Assembly: GCF_027409185.1 (NCBI RefSeq)
Contig: NC_084469.1
Span: 83,425,918 to 83,489,917 of the forward strand
Length of the DNA: 64,000 bases
Reading direction: 5' to 3'
Source of the DNA: Cynocephalus volans
Taxonomy: Eukaryota > Chordata > Mammalia > Dermoptera > Cynocephalidae
The stretch's first letter is position 1. Every line of letters starts with the position of its first letter. The notes under the pieces are model-generated. The model was not told the DNA's origin. It was given only the letters and a program-made list of their open reading frames with translations, and did no database searches. Positions 1-12,616 of this stretch are shown piece by piece. Position numbers and translations under genes: made by a program.

Positions 1-660
1 CCCTCCTAGCATGACCCAGCCCTGGGCCTCCCTGAGTCCTTCCCTTAAGGGTGTGCCACCCCCATGCTCCCCTGAGCCCCTGGCCACAGGTGGGAGACTG
101 AGGAAATGCTTAAGTCTCCAACTGTCCTGGATGTTCACACTGGGAGTGTTTAAATATAACCTTCCCTTTAAACTGAGTGTTGCTGAGAAAACCTTCTCAG
201 GCTGAAAGCAATGTTATAGGAGGGGAAAGGTTTTTTAAAAAATTTACAAAAATATCAGAACTGATCATTGCACAATGACACTCAAGGGGGGGGGGAAATT
301 CAATTTTAGATAGAACTCAAAGCAATACTCGTAAGTTTTCCCTCCCCCAACACAGCTGGAAATTGAAAATAGCATGTAACTGTGGCCGTAGACAGAGCTC
401 TGGGTGCCCTGAGCCAGTAACCAACCCAGCACATTCCACCGGCAGGCCAGCCTCACATCTGTTTCCCACTGCTGATCACCCCACAGATGATCTCATTTTC
501 TCAAGCCAGTGCCTCTTCCGTCTGAAGCTGGAACAGCCATGGAGGAAGTGACAGTATTGGGATTGCAACCTCACTTGTTGGACAGAGGGGAACAGAGACG
601 TCCCCTTCCTCCAGGCGCCTCGCTGTTCACCTGGATCAGAGGGAGGCCCACCTTTTTCTT
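1..660. other. Unannotated unique sequence
   Basis: No gene or named repeat recognised. A run of nine or ten G at about 286-295 and short AT-rich segments. Open frames up to 64 codons are unremarkable. Confidence 0.6.
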
Positions 661-664
661 AATT

Positions 665-1000
665 ATTTTAATAATCTTTCATTACTGAAGCAATATATGT
701 GAATTTTAGAAAATCAGAAAATACTGCAAAGCAAAAATGAAAACACCTTGTCAACCACTCAGAGATTACCACTAAAGCTCCTCAGCATACATCCTTCCAG
801 ATTTTTTCTTTGTATGAATATGCATGTGTATTGTTTTTACCAAAATGAGGTTATACTACACATATTGATTTTTTTCTCTCAACTTTTACTTTGACCTACA
901 ATAAATTGAAAAAATAGTATAACGAGCATCTAAACATTTCACCTAGATTCTTGAATTGGTACCGTTTTGCCACATTTGTTTTGTCTCTCTGTGTTCCCAA
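665..1000 (+). repeat. Ancient interspersed repeat, first of three
   Basis: AACCACTCAGAGATTACCAC, CATACATCCTTCCAG and the following T-rich block resemble segments at 15440 and 16320. LINE-like by recall, not assigned. Confidence 0.4.
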
Positions 1001-3189
1001 TACATATAAATTTCTACATATCTCTATCCACATACAGATATCTATTTATGTATATCTAGGTATAGAGGGACAGATCTATATAGATAGATATAGCAATACA
1101 GATCATATATTAGCCATTTGAGAGTAAGTTGAGTATATGGTGACCCTTCGCCCTAAATACCTTAGCATATGTCTCCCAAGAACCAGGACACCACCACCAC
1201 AAAATCCTCCCACTCAAGAAATTTAACACTGATACAGTACAATTACCTGGCATACAGCCCGTATTCAAAGTTCTCTAATTGCCCGATGCTGTCCTTTATA
1301 ATTGGCGCCACAGGTTGGGTTCTGCAGAAGCTCACACTGGGATGGAGTTGAGGGTGCCGAGTGTTTATTAGGCATCTACACCTGTGAAAGGAAGCAGCGT
1401 GGGGCAGAGCAAGAAGCTGAACCGCCACACGGTCCTGACAAAGCCTCAGTCCCCCCGACGGGGAAGCTCTGGAGCACGAAGTGCCCATCAGAGTGTCCTG
1501 TACGGAGCCAAAGTGGTCTTGATAGCCCCTCCTGGGTCAGTCACCCCACGGGCTGCCCTGGGAAGGGTGTGACTGGGGTAAGGTGGTGGAAGCAGATCTG
1601 GATAGCCCACATCTGGGGGCCGTCTGCTGGCCACCTTCTCGACGTACACTGTAGGGTCTTTTACTGGGTTTCAAATGCTCACTGCTCCCCTCTCCTCACA
1701 GCTCACTGGCTTAATAGAACGGGGTGTGCACATTCATGCCCCCACGTTCCCCAGCACGTCAGAGGTGTGCTGGAGGCTTAGGGTGGAACGAGGGGTAGAG
1801 GACAGTGGAGAAGGCCACAGGGAGGCAGGGGATCTGTGTTATCGCCCCAACTTATCCTCACCTCTCTTGTGACTTAAGTAAGCCCCTTGACCTCTCGTCG
1901 TGTACCTAACAGGACGCCGTGGAGTGTAGAGGTGGAAGTGCTCCCCAGGCTGGAACACATAAGGTGTGAGGGACTCCACACCAGGAGGGCAGGGCAGGGG
2001 CCAGATCATTCCCATGATGTGATGGGTGGAGCTGGGCTGGTCATGGGGGATGACTGACCTGCAACGGCCAGGCTGGAGGGAATCTAAGCCACACATACAC
2101 CCCCACACTTGACGTTCATGATTTTCACTGTGCCAAGCATATCGGCCGCTCATTCAGTCCTCCCAGCAACCCTGGGATGTAGGAGGCCAGGTCTGAGAGA
2201 AGGTGACACAGCAGCCTGCTTCTGCCACACCTACCCAATCCAGCCTCCTTCAGTAACAGGCCTGAGCTCAACAGGCAGGAGGAAAAAGGCTTCAGATCTC
2301 TTAGGACTGAGCTCCAGGAACCGGAGCTGGAAACTGCCACTGGCAGAGTGGCCTGGATTTGAGTCCATATGGGGTTAGACAGGACTCCCCAGGGTCAGAG
2401 GGAGCCACTCACATATGCCAAGGATCCCACACAGCTGGAAGCAACCACTGCCCAGCTGCTCTGCCTCTGGGGAAGGAGGACCAGAAAGAAGCCAAGCCAG
2501 AGTCCAGTGATTGTTTATGGACTGGGTGTGAAATGACTGACAGAATGCAGCACCGTCAGGCATTGGGGCTCAGGGAAAAGTTCATTCCTCGCTCTACCCA
2601 GAGTTTTAAGGGGTAGAGATGATTGAAATGGGGAGCTCCTGGTTTCTCATAACCAGGTCTGCTAGTGGCTAATATTGTGAATATTATTCCTGCCTGGGAC
2701 AGCCCTTCCAGTGGTTATAAATTCAAGCTCCCTGGCCTGTTCAAACCCACTTCATTTAGTCAGTATAACAGTGTTGTTGCTCTCATACAGACTTGAATGC
2801 TATTAAGCACTCTACAGTTTGCATAAGCACCACCATTCCCTACTATCTCAGTTCAGACCTATCTATGCTCAGTTTAATTTTCTGCCAGATTGTACAACCT
2901 GCCCAGCCCCTGGAGGAACTGAGATTGCAATCCCAGAGGTGGGCAGTTCTCATTTTAACTCTCGTGAGAAGTAAGACTGTGGTCCCCAGCAGAGGGCTGC
3001 CTGCTCAGTCTCCATGCCTCTCGGCTGTACTGAGGATGCCTGTAATCACAGGACTAGAGATTCATCCTTGAGGTTAAATGCAAATTCCTTTGGGAAAGGA
3101 AGGGGCATATTACCTCCCTAATAGCTTGGTGCAAAAATTGCTTAATCAAATACCAGAAGAGAGAAAAGAAGGAAATTGTCAAGTACTAA
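1001..3189. other. Unannotated, partly GC-rich sequence
   Basis: An AT/GATA-like simple stretch lies at 1050-1095. From about 1290 to 1660 there is GC-richer DNA that could be an old repeat. Overlapping open frames up to 159 codons (1302-1781) lack any domain, splice-site pattern or codon bias I can see. No function assigned. Confidence 0.5.
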
Positions 3190-3325
3190 GAGTTTGCTTT
3201 ATGCTAAGTACTGAATATACTACCCAATCGAGCCTCCCGGACACCACTGTAAGGTCGATGGTATCTCCATTGCACAGACTGGAAAACCAAGATTAATTAG
3301 CTTCCCTTGAATTACATGGACAGTA
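3190..3325 (-). mobile_element. MIR fragment
   Basis: ATCTCCATTGCACAGACTGG...AACCAAGATTAATTAGCTTC, reversed MIR core. Confidence 0.55.
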
Positions 3326-3654
3326 AAACACAAGCTAGTTTTAGAACCCACGTCTGAATGTGAAGCTGTTTTCTTTCTTATACCCATAGCACTTGCTATT
3401 GCCAGGCACAGGACTAAGCACAGCGTCTGTCCTCACCCAGCTCCCAGTCTGGCAAAGAGGAGTTAGCACGAGCACTGGGTGCCCTCTTACCCCTTCTCCA
3501 TCTCCCAGTGCTCAAGCTAAGGTTTTTCAAAGAGTGGCAGCTACACAAGCAGGACATGGGATGATTTTAGATGAAATGCATCATCAACTATTTTGCTTCA
3601 GTAGTTACATATTTAATATAAAAATATAGCTAGTTCATCAAATATATGTTTTCA

Positions 3655-4035
3655 CAGATATGTATTTTTTTTTTGTTTTTGTCCCTAGCTCCTAGCCAGA
3701 GATCCTAAAACCCTAGTAGTTTCCTGAGCAGTAGGGGTGCTAGACGCATCTTTCGTTCTGATATTTGGTTTTTGGCCCCAGTTCCTGACACAGAGCTCCT
3801 AATCCCTTGGAATTTCCTAGGTGACAGAAGCATCTTTTGGTTTGTTTTGAGATGACCCTTGGTGAGTTTCTGGATGGAGACTGGTCACTGGAAAGACCAA
3901 GCCATTATTAGAAGCTTGCAACCTGCAGCCCCACCCCCATTCTCCACGTAGGGGAGTTAATAATCAATCGTGCCTACGTGATGAAGCTTCCATAAAAATC
4001 CCTGAATTATGGGGTTTGGAGAACTTCCAGGTTGG
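3655..4035 (+). repeat. Old approximately 1.25-kb repeat family, partial copy A
   Basis: Shares GGAAAGACCAAG, a TAAT-x-AATC-type stretch, CTACGTGATGAAGC and CTTCCATAAAAAT with copies at 41170 and 50145. It ends at a CA microsatellite. Family unassigned. Confidence 0.55.
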
Positions 4036-4037
4036 TA

Positions 4038-4126
4038 AACACACGCACACACACACACGCACATGCACATACGCGCACACATGCACACGCGCACGCGCAC
4101 ACACGTGCACGCGCACACACACACAG
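4038..4126. repeat. (CA/CG)n microsatellite
   Basis: About 88 bp of nearly unbroken alternating purine-pyrimidine (CACACGCA...GCGCACACAC). Confidence 0.95.
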
Positions 4127-4589
4127 AGCCCCGACCATCATCACCTTCTCAGCAGCCACAGTACAATTAGAGCAGCATTCTGGGAATTAGACCCTCATTG
4201 GAAAGGAGAATAGCTATAAGTGATTAAGAGCAATTTTTCTGATGAGAACCCATCAAGAGGCAAAGATTTCAGTTAATTAAAAGAAGAAAGTGAGGCTTTC
4301 TCTGGGCCGGGGCATCCCTGCCTGAGCCAACCCAGTGACCCACAAACAACAAGATTCCCAAAGCCCTTTGCAGGCACTTCCTTTCTGGAAGTGAGAGCTG
4401 TGCTCCTGTGGAGTGTGGCGGGGGTTGAGGGGGGTGAAGAATGAAAGTTAGAAAGACCTTCAGAGGGACAGAAAGACAGGCAGAGAGAGACCCCTACAAA
4501 AAGTCAGCTGAGAGGAGAAGCCAAGTGATGGGAATAGGAAGAGCTGTTGTTTACGGAGCACTCGCCTGGCAAGCACAGGCCTTGTGCTC

Positions 4590-4700
4590 GGCCCTCTTTA
4601 ATGGCCCTGTAGGGTAGGTTCTGGTGTTCTCCATCCCCATTGAACAAACAAGGAAACTGAGGCTCAGATGGAATAACTGTTGTCCCTAGGCCTCCCAGTG
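4590..4700 (-). mobile_element. MIR fragment
   Basis: AAACAAGGAAACTGAGGCTC is the reversed MIR core. Confidence 0.65.
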
Positions 4701-6959
4701 AGAGAGAGAGATTCCTGTTGAGATTCCGGACGCTCGGACCTAAGCACGCTCACTTCTGCTGGAACAGCGCCATTGGGAACCTCATTCCTTTACAAAAATG
4801 TCTTGCTAAAATGCAAATATTAACTCCATTTTCAGCCCTTAAGACCTCCAGGCTGAGTGTAGGATGGAGTAAGGGCACAAAGACAAGTGGGACTCCCACT
4901 ACCCAGTGACACCACAGAACCCTGGGACCTTGCATTACCCAGGGAGGACAGCCTGAGAATAGGGGATACCAGGGAGAGTTAGGGGACACCCAAAGGGAAG
5001 GTGAGCCGAAGGCCCCCACACCGCTGTGACCCCAGCAGTGTCACCCAGTGTTGGCAGGAGTCTTCTTTCACCAGGTCCAGTCCTGGCTTGCTCTGGCGAC
5101 CCGAATCCTCGCCAGCAAACAACGCGGCTGCAGTGCACAGAGAGGGCGCCGGGAAGAGCCCCGGAAGTGTAGTTCATTTTTCAGGAGCGCGCCCTGTGTT
5201 CCCTCCCACTGTAAGGAAGGCAGGGACGGTGTCCTATTCATCTGTGTTCCTCGTGCCAAGTGGGCATGTGTGGTGGGGTGAAGTAGGGTGCCCCAAAGAC
5301 TTGAAAACAAGGAGGAAGGTCACTTTCTGAGAGTTACACCATGAAGTTAGCTCAGAGCAAAGCAGAGCCATGCATTGTCACCCTAGAGAGGCAAATGGAC
5401 CCTCAGTCAGCGAGACCAACTATAACCTGATTACAAGCCCTGATGACACATCTAAAGACAGCATGTGAGTCAGAGGGGACTGACTGGCTCTGACAGCATA
5501 GCAAAGGGGGGAACCAGCAGCAGAGACAGACCATGTGCTCCAGAGCAGTGTCCAGGGGCAATGGTGTTCCCATATCAGTTTATTAAAAGCAGAAATGCTT
5601 GACCTACAGGGTTCTGGAGGGAGGCAGGGCCATGCTGGAGATAAGGGGGTGGCCTCAGACCACCACTTCCCAATGCATAAATCACTGGAATCCCTGAGCC
5701 TTTGTCCTGTGTGCCCACCACAGCCCCTTCTGAAAGCAGGCCTGCCACTTCACTAGCCAGCAAGGCAGGGAGGTGCCGGTCAGGCCACATAAACCTCTGG
5801 TCTACCCAGCAGTTATCATTCTCACTGGTCGTCAGTCAGTGGACATACATTCTGCCTCAGTGTCGGAGGGCTTTGGAGGTGTGAGTTGGCTTCCTTGAGT
5901 CCCAGGTGCTCCGAGATGCTGACCAGGTGGAGATCTGAGCCTGGGGGTGAGGGTTGGACCAGGGACTGTGGTGAACATTCCAAGGGAAGACTCACTGATG
6001 GATTCAGCCCCTCCCCTCAGTGTCTGCATGCACTTTCCACTAGAAATTTCTACCCAAAGTGTTGGTGTTGGATGGATGAATGACAGATGGATAAACAGAA
6101 GTGTTACTGCAAGACTGAGCCTAATCTTCTGGCTTCTAGAGCTGATTCCTGCCCACCTTGTCGGTCCATCTCTTTGGCCATATCTTCACTTTTCCTTCTC
6201 CCTGCTGTGCCTGGCCCAAGGCTGGCATCTGGGGGCTGCTCACCGACTTCACACTGACCATTTGAACTGGAGTCCAGCAGCAGGGATGGGTCCGGTGAGC
6301 TTCACGCTGTGGGGAACGAGCCCCGTGCTCACTGGGGAGGGCCCTGACCTCAGCCCTTTCCCACTGCAGTGAGTAGGATGGGTTGGGGTGCGGTACAAGG
6401 TCCTCAGGGCAGTGCCCAGTTGAAAGCCGCATTCCACAGGCAGCCCTCTTCTGGTGCTGTCAGGGGCTTCGTGACACCAGGAGATGGGAATTTTTTAGGA
6501 TTTTTGTTGTTTGTCAGTGTAAAGAAGTCTCCACCAAGCTCTTGGAACTGGTCATTTGACAATCAGGGTGGACACACAGCCTGCAAGCCATCCTTACCCA
6601 TGGCAGTTCTCAGTGAGTGCCTTCACAACTCCTCACCTGAGCAAAGCCTGGCTTCCCAGGACCAGATGGCAGAAGATCAGACTGTTCGAGCCAGGTTCAC
6701 CTTCATGCCCTTTCAGGGGGCCTTCCCATCATGGTGTTCCAGACCCTTCCCACTGTCCCTTCACTGTTCCTGAGGCTGCTCTGTGGGGGTAGAAGGAACT
6801 AGGCTTTTGGAGTTCAGAGACCATGGTTCAAGTCCAGACCAGGGCTGCTGGGTACAGTGGTGTGTCCTGTGCCCCCTAACACCTGGCACATGGGGTTCAG
6901 CTGCCAGCTGTACATCTGCAGGACTGAGTTCACCTGAAGTGGCCACATGGGCTAACGGG
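4701..6959. other. Unannotated unique sequence
   Basis: GC-moderate, with a few CpGs near 5090-5190. Open frames up to 141 codons on both strands look like chance. No exon, tRNA or young repeat seen. Confidence 0.5.
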
Positions 6960-7100
6960 GGCCCAGTTGAGGCCCTGCCATTACTTATCTGTGTGAGTTT
7001 GGGAAAGTCATGGTATCTTCTGCAAGCCTTGGTTTTCTCACTTGTAACATGGGAGCAATGGTGATATTTCTTCTGCCTACCTTGCAGTTGGCAGGGTGCA
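6960..7100 (+). mobile_element. MIR fragment
   Basis: TGTGAGTTTGGGAAAGTCAT...TTTTCTCACTTGTAACATGGG. Confidence 0.65.
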
Positions 7101-8084
7101 GCATCACCAGCTTGTGAACCATGGAGACTCTGGCCCACTTGGGGAAGGCGCTACTCCAAGGCTCTCCCTGTGTAGACACGCCTGACCTCCTAGCATGCCA
7201 GGGACCTGGGGTTCTTTGGGACTCTTCCCCTCTTGTATCTGTCCCTCCTCATCCTTCTATTTCTCCTTCAAGACCTTTTCTCAGATGGCGGTTAAATTTT
7301 CTTTATTAATTATTTTTAAATTATCATAAAGATAATCAATAGACCTGGTTTAGGAAAAAAAAAAAAATCAAAGAGGTCTTTGAGGTAGAAGATGAAAAGG
7401 GGAGGTCTCCCTTCCCCAAGCCCACCAGCCGCACCCCACCGACGGCAGCCAGGGCTTCCCTTCCCTGCATCTTCAGGCTGCATCTCAGAAGCCGGCTCCC
7501 TGCTCTCTCCAAACAGCCCAGGACACTGCACACAGACCTTCCCGAACACCCCCACCCTGTCCCTCTCCCGGAAATCACACACCCCTTAGCGAGCAATGTC
7601 AACCTACTGCAATGTTTGTAGGGAAGGAAGGAATTTACACCACACACCCGTCAGCAAATAACTTCCTCCCTGCTCTCCCTTGGTCATCTGTGGGCAGAAA
7701 GGTCAGTCCCCTCCCACCTGCTGGCTGGCTGAGGCCACCGCCCACATCCCACCTCCAAGGGATTGGTTTTGGTGTGGGGGCCAGGGGCTGCTGGCTGGCT
7801 GTGCCTTCAGGGTAAGGAGCTGACTGGGGAGGGTTGACAACTTTTTCTGAAATGTCAAGTCACACTTCTCTGCCTGAATCAGCAGAATAGATTCAGTCAC
7901 TTCATACACTCAAATCCTCAGAAATTCCTCACCCCTTACCCAGCACCATTCTCTTCCCAGGGCAGTTGCCGGACCTGAAACCCTGGCTCCCAGCACCCGA
8001 CATGCATCTGCAAGACTGGGGCACTGGGGGTGGGCATGGTGGAGGGAAACCAGCAGCCAGGGGGCCCGGCTTCTGGTCCCAGCT

Positions 8085-8150
8085 GAGTCGTGACCTACAA
8101 CGTGACCTTGGGCAAATCACTTTCCCTCTCTTTACTTGTTTCTGATAGGT
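8085..8150 (+). mobile_element. MIR fragment
   Basis: CGTGACCTTGGGCAAATCAC core. Confidence 0.55.
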
Positions 8151-8529
8151 TCTGGACGTGACCTGCACCATTTTACACACACTCAGCACCAAATGGTCAC
8201 CAGCCTTTCCCTTAGGAGAAACCTCCTGGTTTCTGAGAAATCGAAACTCCTCCACACCGGCACCAACCCCTCCCTGACTGCCTCAGCCTTCCTCACGGCC
8301 TGCACAAGCCCTCTCGCCCCACACCTCGTGCTGCTCTCCGTTTTGAGCACAGCCCCGCAGGTTCTTTTCCTTTAATAAAGCTTGATCGGTACCCGGCATT
8401 TCGGCTCACTTTCTTTTGGTTTCCCCATCTTTTTTTTCTTTTTTCTTTTCTTTGTTTCCCCATCTATACTAATTAGCATTTATCGAATCCACTGTGTTCT
8501 GCATTTTACTTGTAATATGTCTTTGAGAC

Positions 8530-8645
8530 CTAAAAATCATTCCTTACGGTGGTTACTATTATTGCCCTCTTTTTGGTTATGGATTTAGAAACCTGAGGCA
8601 TGCAGAGGTTAAAGAACATTCCTAAAGGTCACAAGCCTGCTGTAC
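8530..8645 (-). mobile_element. MIR fragment
   Basis: GAAACCTGAGGCATGCAGAG...TCACAAGCCTGC, reversed. Confidence 0.5.
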
Positions 8646-9754
8646 CTACTGGGCTGCCCCCTCAAGAGGCTGGATTGGGGGATTCTTTGGCACAGTGGGG
8701 GTCTGTGACCTTCTTTCTACAGAGTCTTAGGAGGTGGTGAGGAGATAGGGATAACGAAAAACATTTGCTAGATTCCTGACCATCAGGAAGCCCCAGGGCT
8801 TGGTGGGGAGAAGGCAGGGAGCCTCTCCAGGCTGATTCATGGAGTGAGAGCCCCCTGGGGCATTCAGAGTCCAGCCAGAGGCAGGGACCCTGGGACACCT
8901 TTGACATCCCCATCCCTACAACCCCACAGTGGCTGTGGCTTCCCCTCTCAAAAACTCAAAGCCCCAGTGGCCAGCTGCGCCAGTCCTGCCCGGAGCACAG
9001 GGGTGGCGTGAATGCCCTGTGCCACAGCAGTGAAGTGATTTGTGGGTTTGGATGAGGATTCAGTCTCGGCTCCACTTGCTCTTCACTGGGGCTCCTCTGC
9101 AGCTCACAGAACCTACAGGTGCCACTGCCGGGGGATATCAAGACCTAGAGGCCTGCCCCAGCTGCCCCCCAGACCCCCAGACATGCCCAAGAGAAGGAGA
9201 GCCCAGGAGGCCACAGGGAACAGGACTCTAGTCCCACTGTGCTACATACTTCCTGGGGAACCCCAGCCAAGGTCCTAGCTTAGGATTCACGATTTCAAGA
9301 GACAGAAACCTGAATCTAGGCAACTCAAGAAAAGGGGATTTATTGGGAGGATACTGGGGCTTGTGACCACCTATATGCGTCAGGGACAACCAGAATGAAG
9401 GACTCAAACCTGTCAGCATGCTGCCCACCCCTCCCTGCCCTGTCATCTGGGCATCTGCCTTTCTGGAGCAGCCTGGCTTCCTCCACACAGGCAGAACAGG
9501 GCTGCCATGCTCCAGCCATCACTAGATGGGTACTGCCTCCCTTGCCTTAGTTCCAGCCTACAAAGTCCCAGAGAGGGGCTTCAGTTGGCCTAACTGGGGT
9601 CAGTAGTCCATTCCAGACCCAATCAACTTTGGCAAGAGGGACAAGGCCATGCGACAACAGCAGAGCCACTGGGGCTCACCTATGTCCAGATCATTCCCAG
9701 AAAAGGAGACTCAGTGGGGACAGGAAGCCATGCCACGGTGTCTGTTCCGCCTCT

Positions 9755-9890
9755 TTGAGCTTTCATTTCCTCACCAGTGGACTAAGGTGATATTGGTGCC
9801 TACTTCACAGGCGGCTGTGAATTATTGATGAGAGAGTGTGTGTATAAAGAGTGTTTGGTAACTAGAAGTACTCGACAAATATCAGTTTTT
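9755..9890 (+). mobile_element. MIR fragment
   Basis: TTTCATTTCCTCACCAGTGG...GTGCCTACTTCACAGG...TTGGTAACTAGAAG. Confidence 0.6.
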
Positions 9891-11294
9891 ATTATTGTTG
9901 CTGCTGCTGCTGTTGTTAATAGAAAGATTTGCTCTAGCCAAGTGACACAAGTTCTCACTGAGGAGGCTGTGGACAGAGCAGGGCCTTGGCTGTTGGAGCT
10001 CCCTGAACCCTGGTTCTCTCAAGGTCACTCCCTGGCCTCCTGAGTGAGCCAAGGCCCACGCCCAGCACGCACGTGACATGCCCGAGGTAGGCCGTGAGGT
10101 CAGCCGAAGGGGGCAGCGTCCAGGACAGCTCCCCCCTCAGCCGTACACACCTCCCTGGGTCTGTTTCCTTGTCCATCAGACGGGAGAATAATCCAGACTC
10201 GCTTTTCTCTCCCCCAGTTGTGAGGAGCAAGCAAGAAAATGTGAGTGGAAGGAAAAACTATGAAGTTGTATTAGCAGCTTATTGTTGTTATTAATTATCA
10301 TCTGCAGAAAACTGCTGGAGTTATCAGCCTGTTTCCTCACGTTTTCCCTAATGGCCATTACAACGAGGGAAGCCAAGCAGACTTAATTTGCTTATGCCAA
10401 CTACTAAATTACACAAAACCAGACCTGCTGATGAATTTCTGTGGCTGCTGGCGCTGATGAGTTTTGCAGGTACCTCTGTTGGAGGGGGAGGGAGGGAAGG
10501 GGCCTGGGTGTTCGCTGTCCCTTCTCCACCTCCAGAAGCCACCCGCCTGCACACACTCCCTAGACAAGGGCTGCCTAGGACATGAATCCCCAGTCCTGAG
10601 AGGCATCTGGATGGCTGAATAGGTTATTTTATAATTCAAGATGGTTTGAGGTTTTTTTGTTTTGTTTTTTTTTTTTTTTTAGTTTAAATGGAATCAAATA
10701 GCTTGTCCCAGAAGGAAAAAAAAAGGTCACTGATGAATTAAATGTAAGCTTGCAAATGACTTCTCTCTCCCTCTCTCTGCTCTATTTCTGATGGCTATTT
10801 ATAGACTGGAGTTCTGTCATTGCAAATGACGGATATTTTTCTCCTTCCCCATCCTCCACTGCTCCTGCCCCAGCTCCTTCAGGATGATGGACATTGGGGG
10901 AGCTCAGGATCAGACTCTGGACACTGGGCAGCCATGCCCCTGGCACTCCCACGCCCTCTCACCAGCTTCCTTCTGAGGCAGCTGCTCGCTCTGCCCCTCC
11001 AGTGAGCTCCAGGAGAAGGGCTGGGTCTGCATGCCCAGGGTCAAGACAAGGCTGGACACAGCTAAGGTGTTTGTTAGCTGGAATACGTCGATGGCTAAGA
11101 GACCGGCCACCTGGCTTACTGAGGCCAAAGAAAGAAATTTATCAGAATGATCCAGGCAGCTCATGGATAAAGAAAAAGGGATGAATGAACTTTCCCAGCC
11201 TTGAGGAGTACAGACGCCAGGGCAGCCTGAGGACTCAGGTGACAGCAACTGTACATTTAGGGCACAAATCCTCTCCAGGTGTTTTTAGGCCAGA
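9891..11294. other. Repeat-poor sequence, possible conserved noncoding DNA
   Basis: Around 10240-10480 the sequence is free of recognised repeats and rich in TAAT/ATTA motifs, with intact-looking short words. Nothing marks it as transcribed. A T-run lies at 10655-10680. Confidence 0.4.
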
Positions 11295-11425
11295 TGGTTC
11301 ATATCCTGTGGTACCACACCCTCTGCATGAACTTGGACCAGTTTTTTAACCTCTCTGGGGTTACTTTATTCCGTGTAATAGGGATCACAAAGGCTTCCTC
11401 CCCATCTCTCACAGGTGTTGTGAGT
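11295..11425 (+). mobile_element. MIR fragment
   Basis: TGAACTTGGACCAGTTTTTTAACCTCT, then ATAGGGATCACAAAGG...GTTGTGAGTG (core split here into pieces). Confidence 0.55.
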
Positions 11426-11714
11426 GTAACCCAGATGCCAGCTGCAGCCATGCTGTTCTTTGAAATTTAAATGAAATTGGCAGGGACCCCAGATCCCTTG
11501 TCAATGGAAATCCAACATCTTCCCCCAAGATTTCTGTGAATCCTTGGGGAGGGTCACACTCGGGGGCACCTCATGCCCCTGCAGCGTCTCCAGCTCACTC
11601 GTGTCTCACTTCCCAGGCTGTTCTTGTGTTTCTGCTCAGTGCTGACCTGAACATACGACACAGCCTCCCTCTTTGATTTCCCCAAATAAACAGTCCCACA
11701 AGGCATTTATGTTA

Positions 11715-11860
11715 GCCATGCGACCTGGAACAAGCTACTTAACATCACTTCCCAGCAGAATGGAGGATTAAATGATTTTGTGTGGTGTGTGAGTGTGCAC
11801 TGGTGGAAGAACTTAGGACAGTGCCTTCTACAGAGTAAGTGTCATGTAAGGGCTACTCGT
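11715..11860 (+). mobile_element. MIR fragment
   Basis: GACCTGGAACAAGCTACTTAAC...GGATTAAATGATTTTG...AGGACAGTGCCTTCTACAGAG. Confidence 0.6.
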
Positions 11861-12384
11861 TATAGTTAAGAAATCAGCCTCCTGCCATTGCCCAACACTG
11901 CCCACCCAATTTCCCTCTTCTCTACTCTGCCCCCCTCCAACCAAAATCTTCTTGCATTTCTTCTGTAGAGCAACTGGATGATCTCTGCTTCACTGTCACC
12001 GTCTAAACCAGATAATACCTTCCACCTCCAAACTGGCTTATGAAAGAATTTCCTAACGTTGGTGTCCTTCTTTAGAAGTGCCAGCCATTAAAATAATAAT
12101 TTTTCCATACTCAGTGCATAAAGATCAGATAAGTGCTTTGAAAACCACAAAGCAGAGCCCACACATGAAGGGTTATTAAACCTGTTGCTCTTAGTCATAC
12201 GTGATAGACAAAGCTTCCTGGAATGTATCTAAGTTCTCTCTGCTTGGGCTGTGAACATCCATCTCTCTGAGCCTTGTTTGCCTTCTGAAAAGTATAGAAT
12301 CTTAAGAACTTTTCTCAAACAATCCTTTTCAGGCCCCAAAGGCACCCAGTCTAATCATCTTGAGTTAAATAAATCTATCCCAGC

Positions 12385-12616
12385 CATCTCTTTCCACTTT
12401 TTAAGCTTTTTATTGAAAAATAACTTACATACGAAAAGACAAATCATTAATTTTCACATGTGTATAACCAGCACCCAGCTCAAGACACAGAACATGACCA
12501 GCTCTCAGAAGCTTCCCTTGTGCTTCCCTACCCTTCACTTCCTCCAAAGCTAACCTCTAACAGCATGCATCCGTTGTGTCAGCTTTCGTACTTTATGTAA
12601 ATGGAGTCATACCATA
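12385..12616 (+). mobile_element. Old L1 (L1M-type) 3' region, left piece
   Basis: Runs from TTTTTATTGAAAAATAAC to ATGGAGTCATACCATA, then is cut by the mariner. The continuation (TTTTGCGTCTGGCTTC) resumes right after the mariner's right TA. Confidence 0.65.

Larger units (their letters stand above)
7101..9754. other. Mostly unannotated sequence with two small MIR fragments
   Basis: Short T- and A-runs at 7355-7370 and 8430-8455. Nothing with coding character. Confidence 0.5.

Noticed and set aside
1302-1781. 159-codon open frame (+)
   Set aside because: Several overlapping frames are open in the same GC-rich stretch, which is expected by chance.
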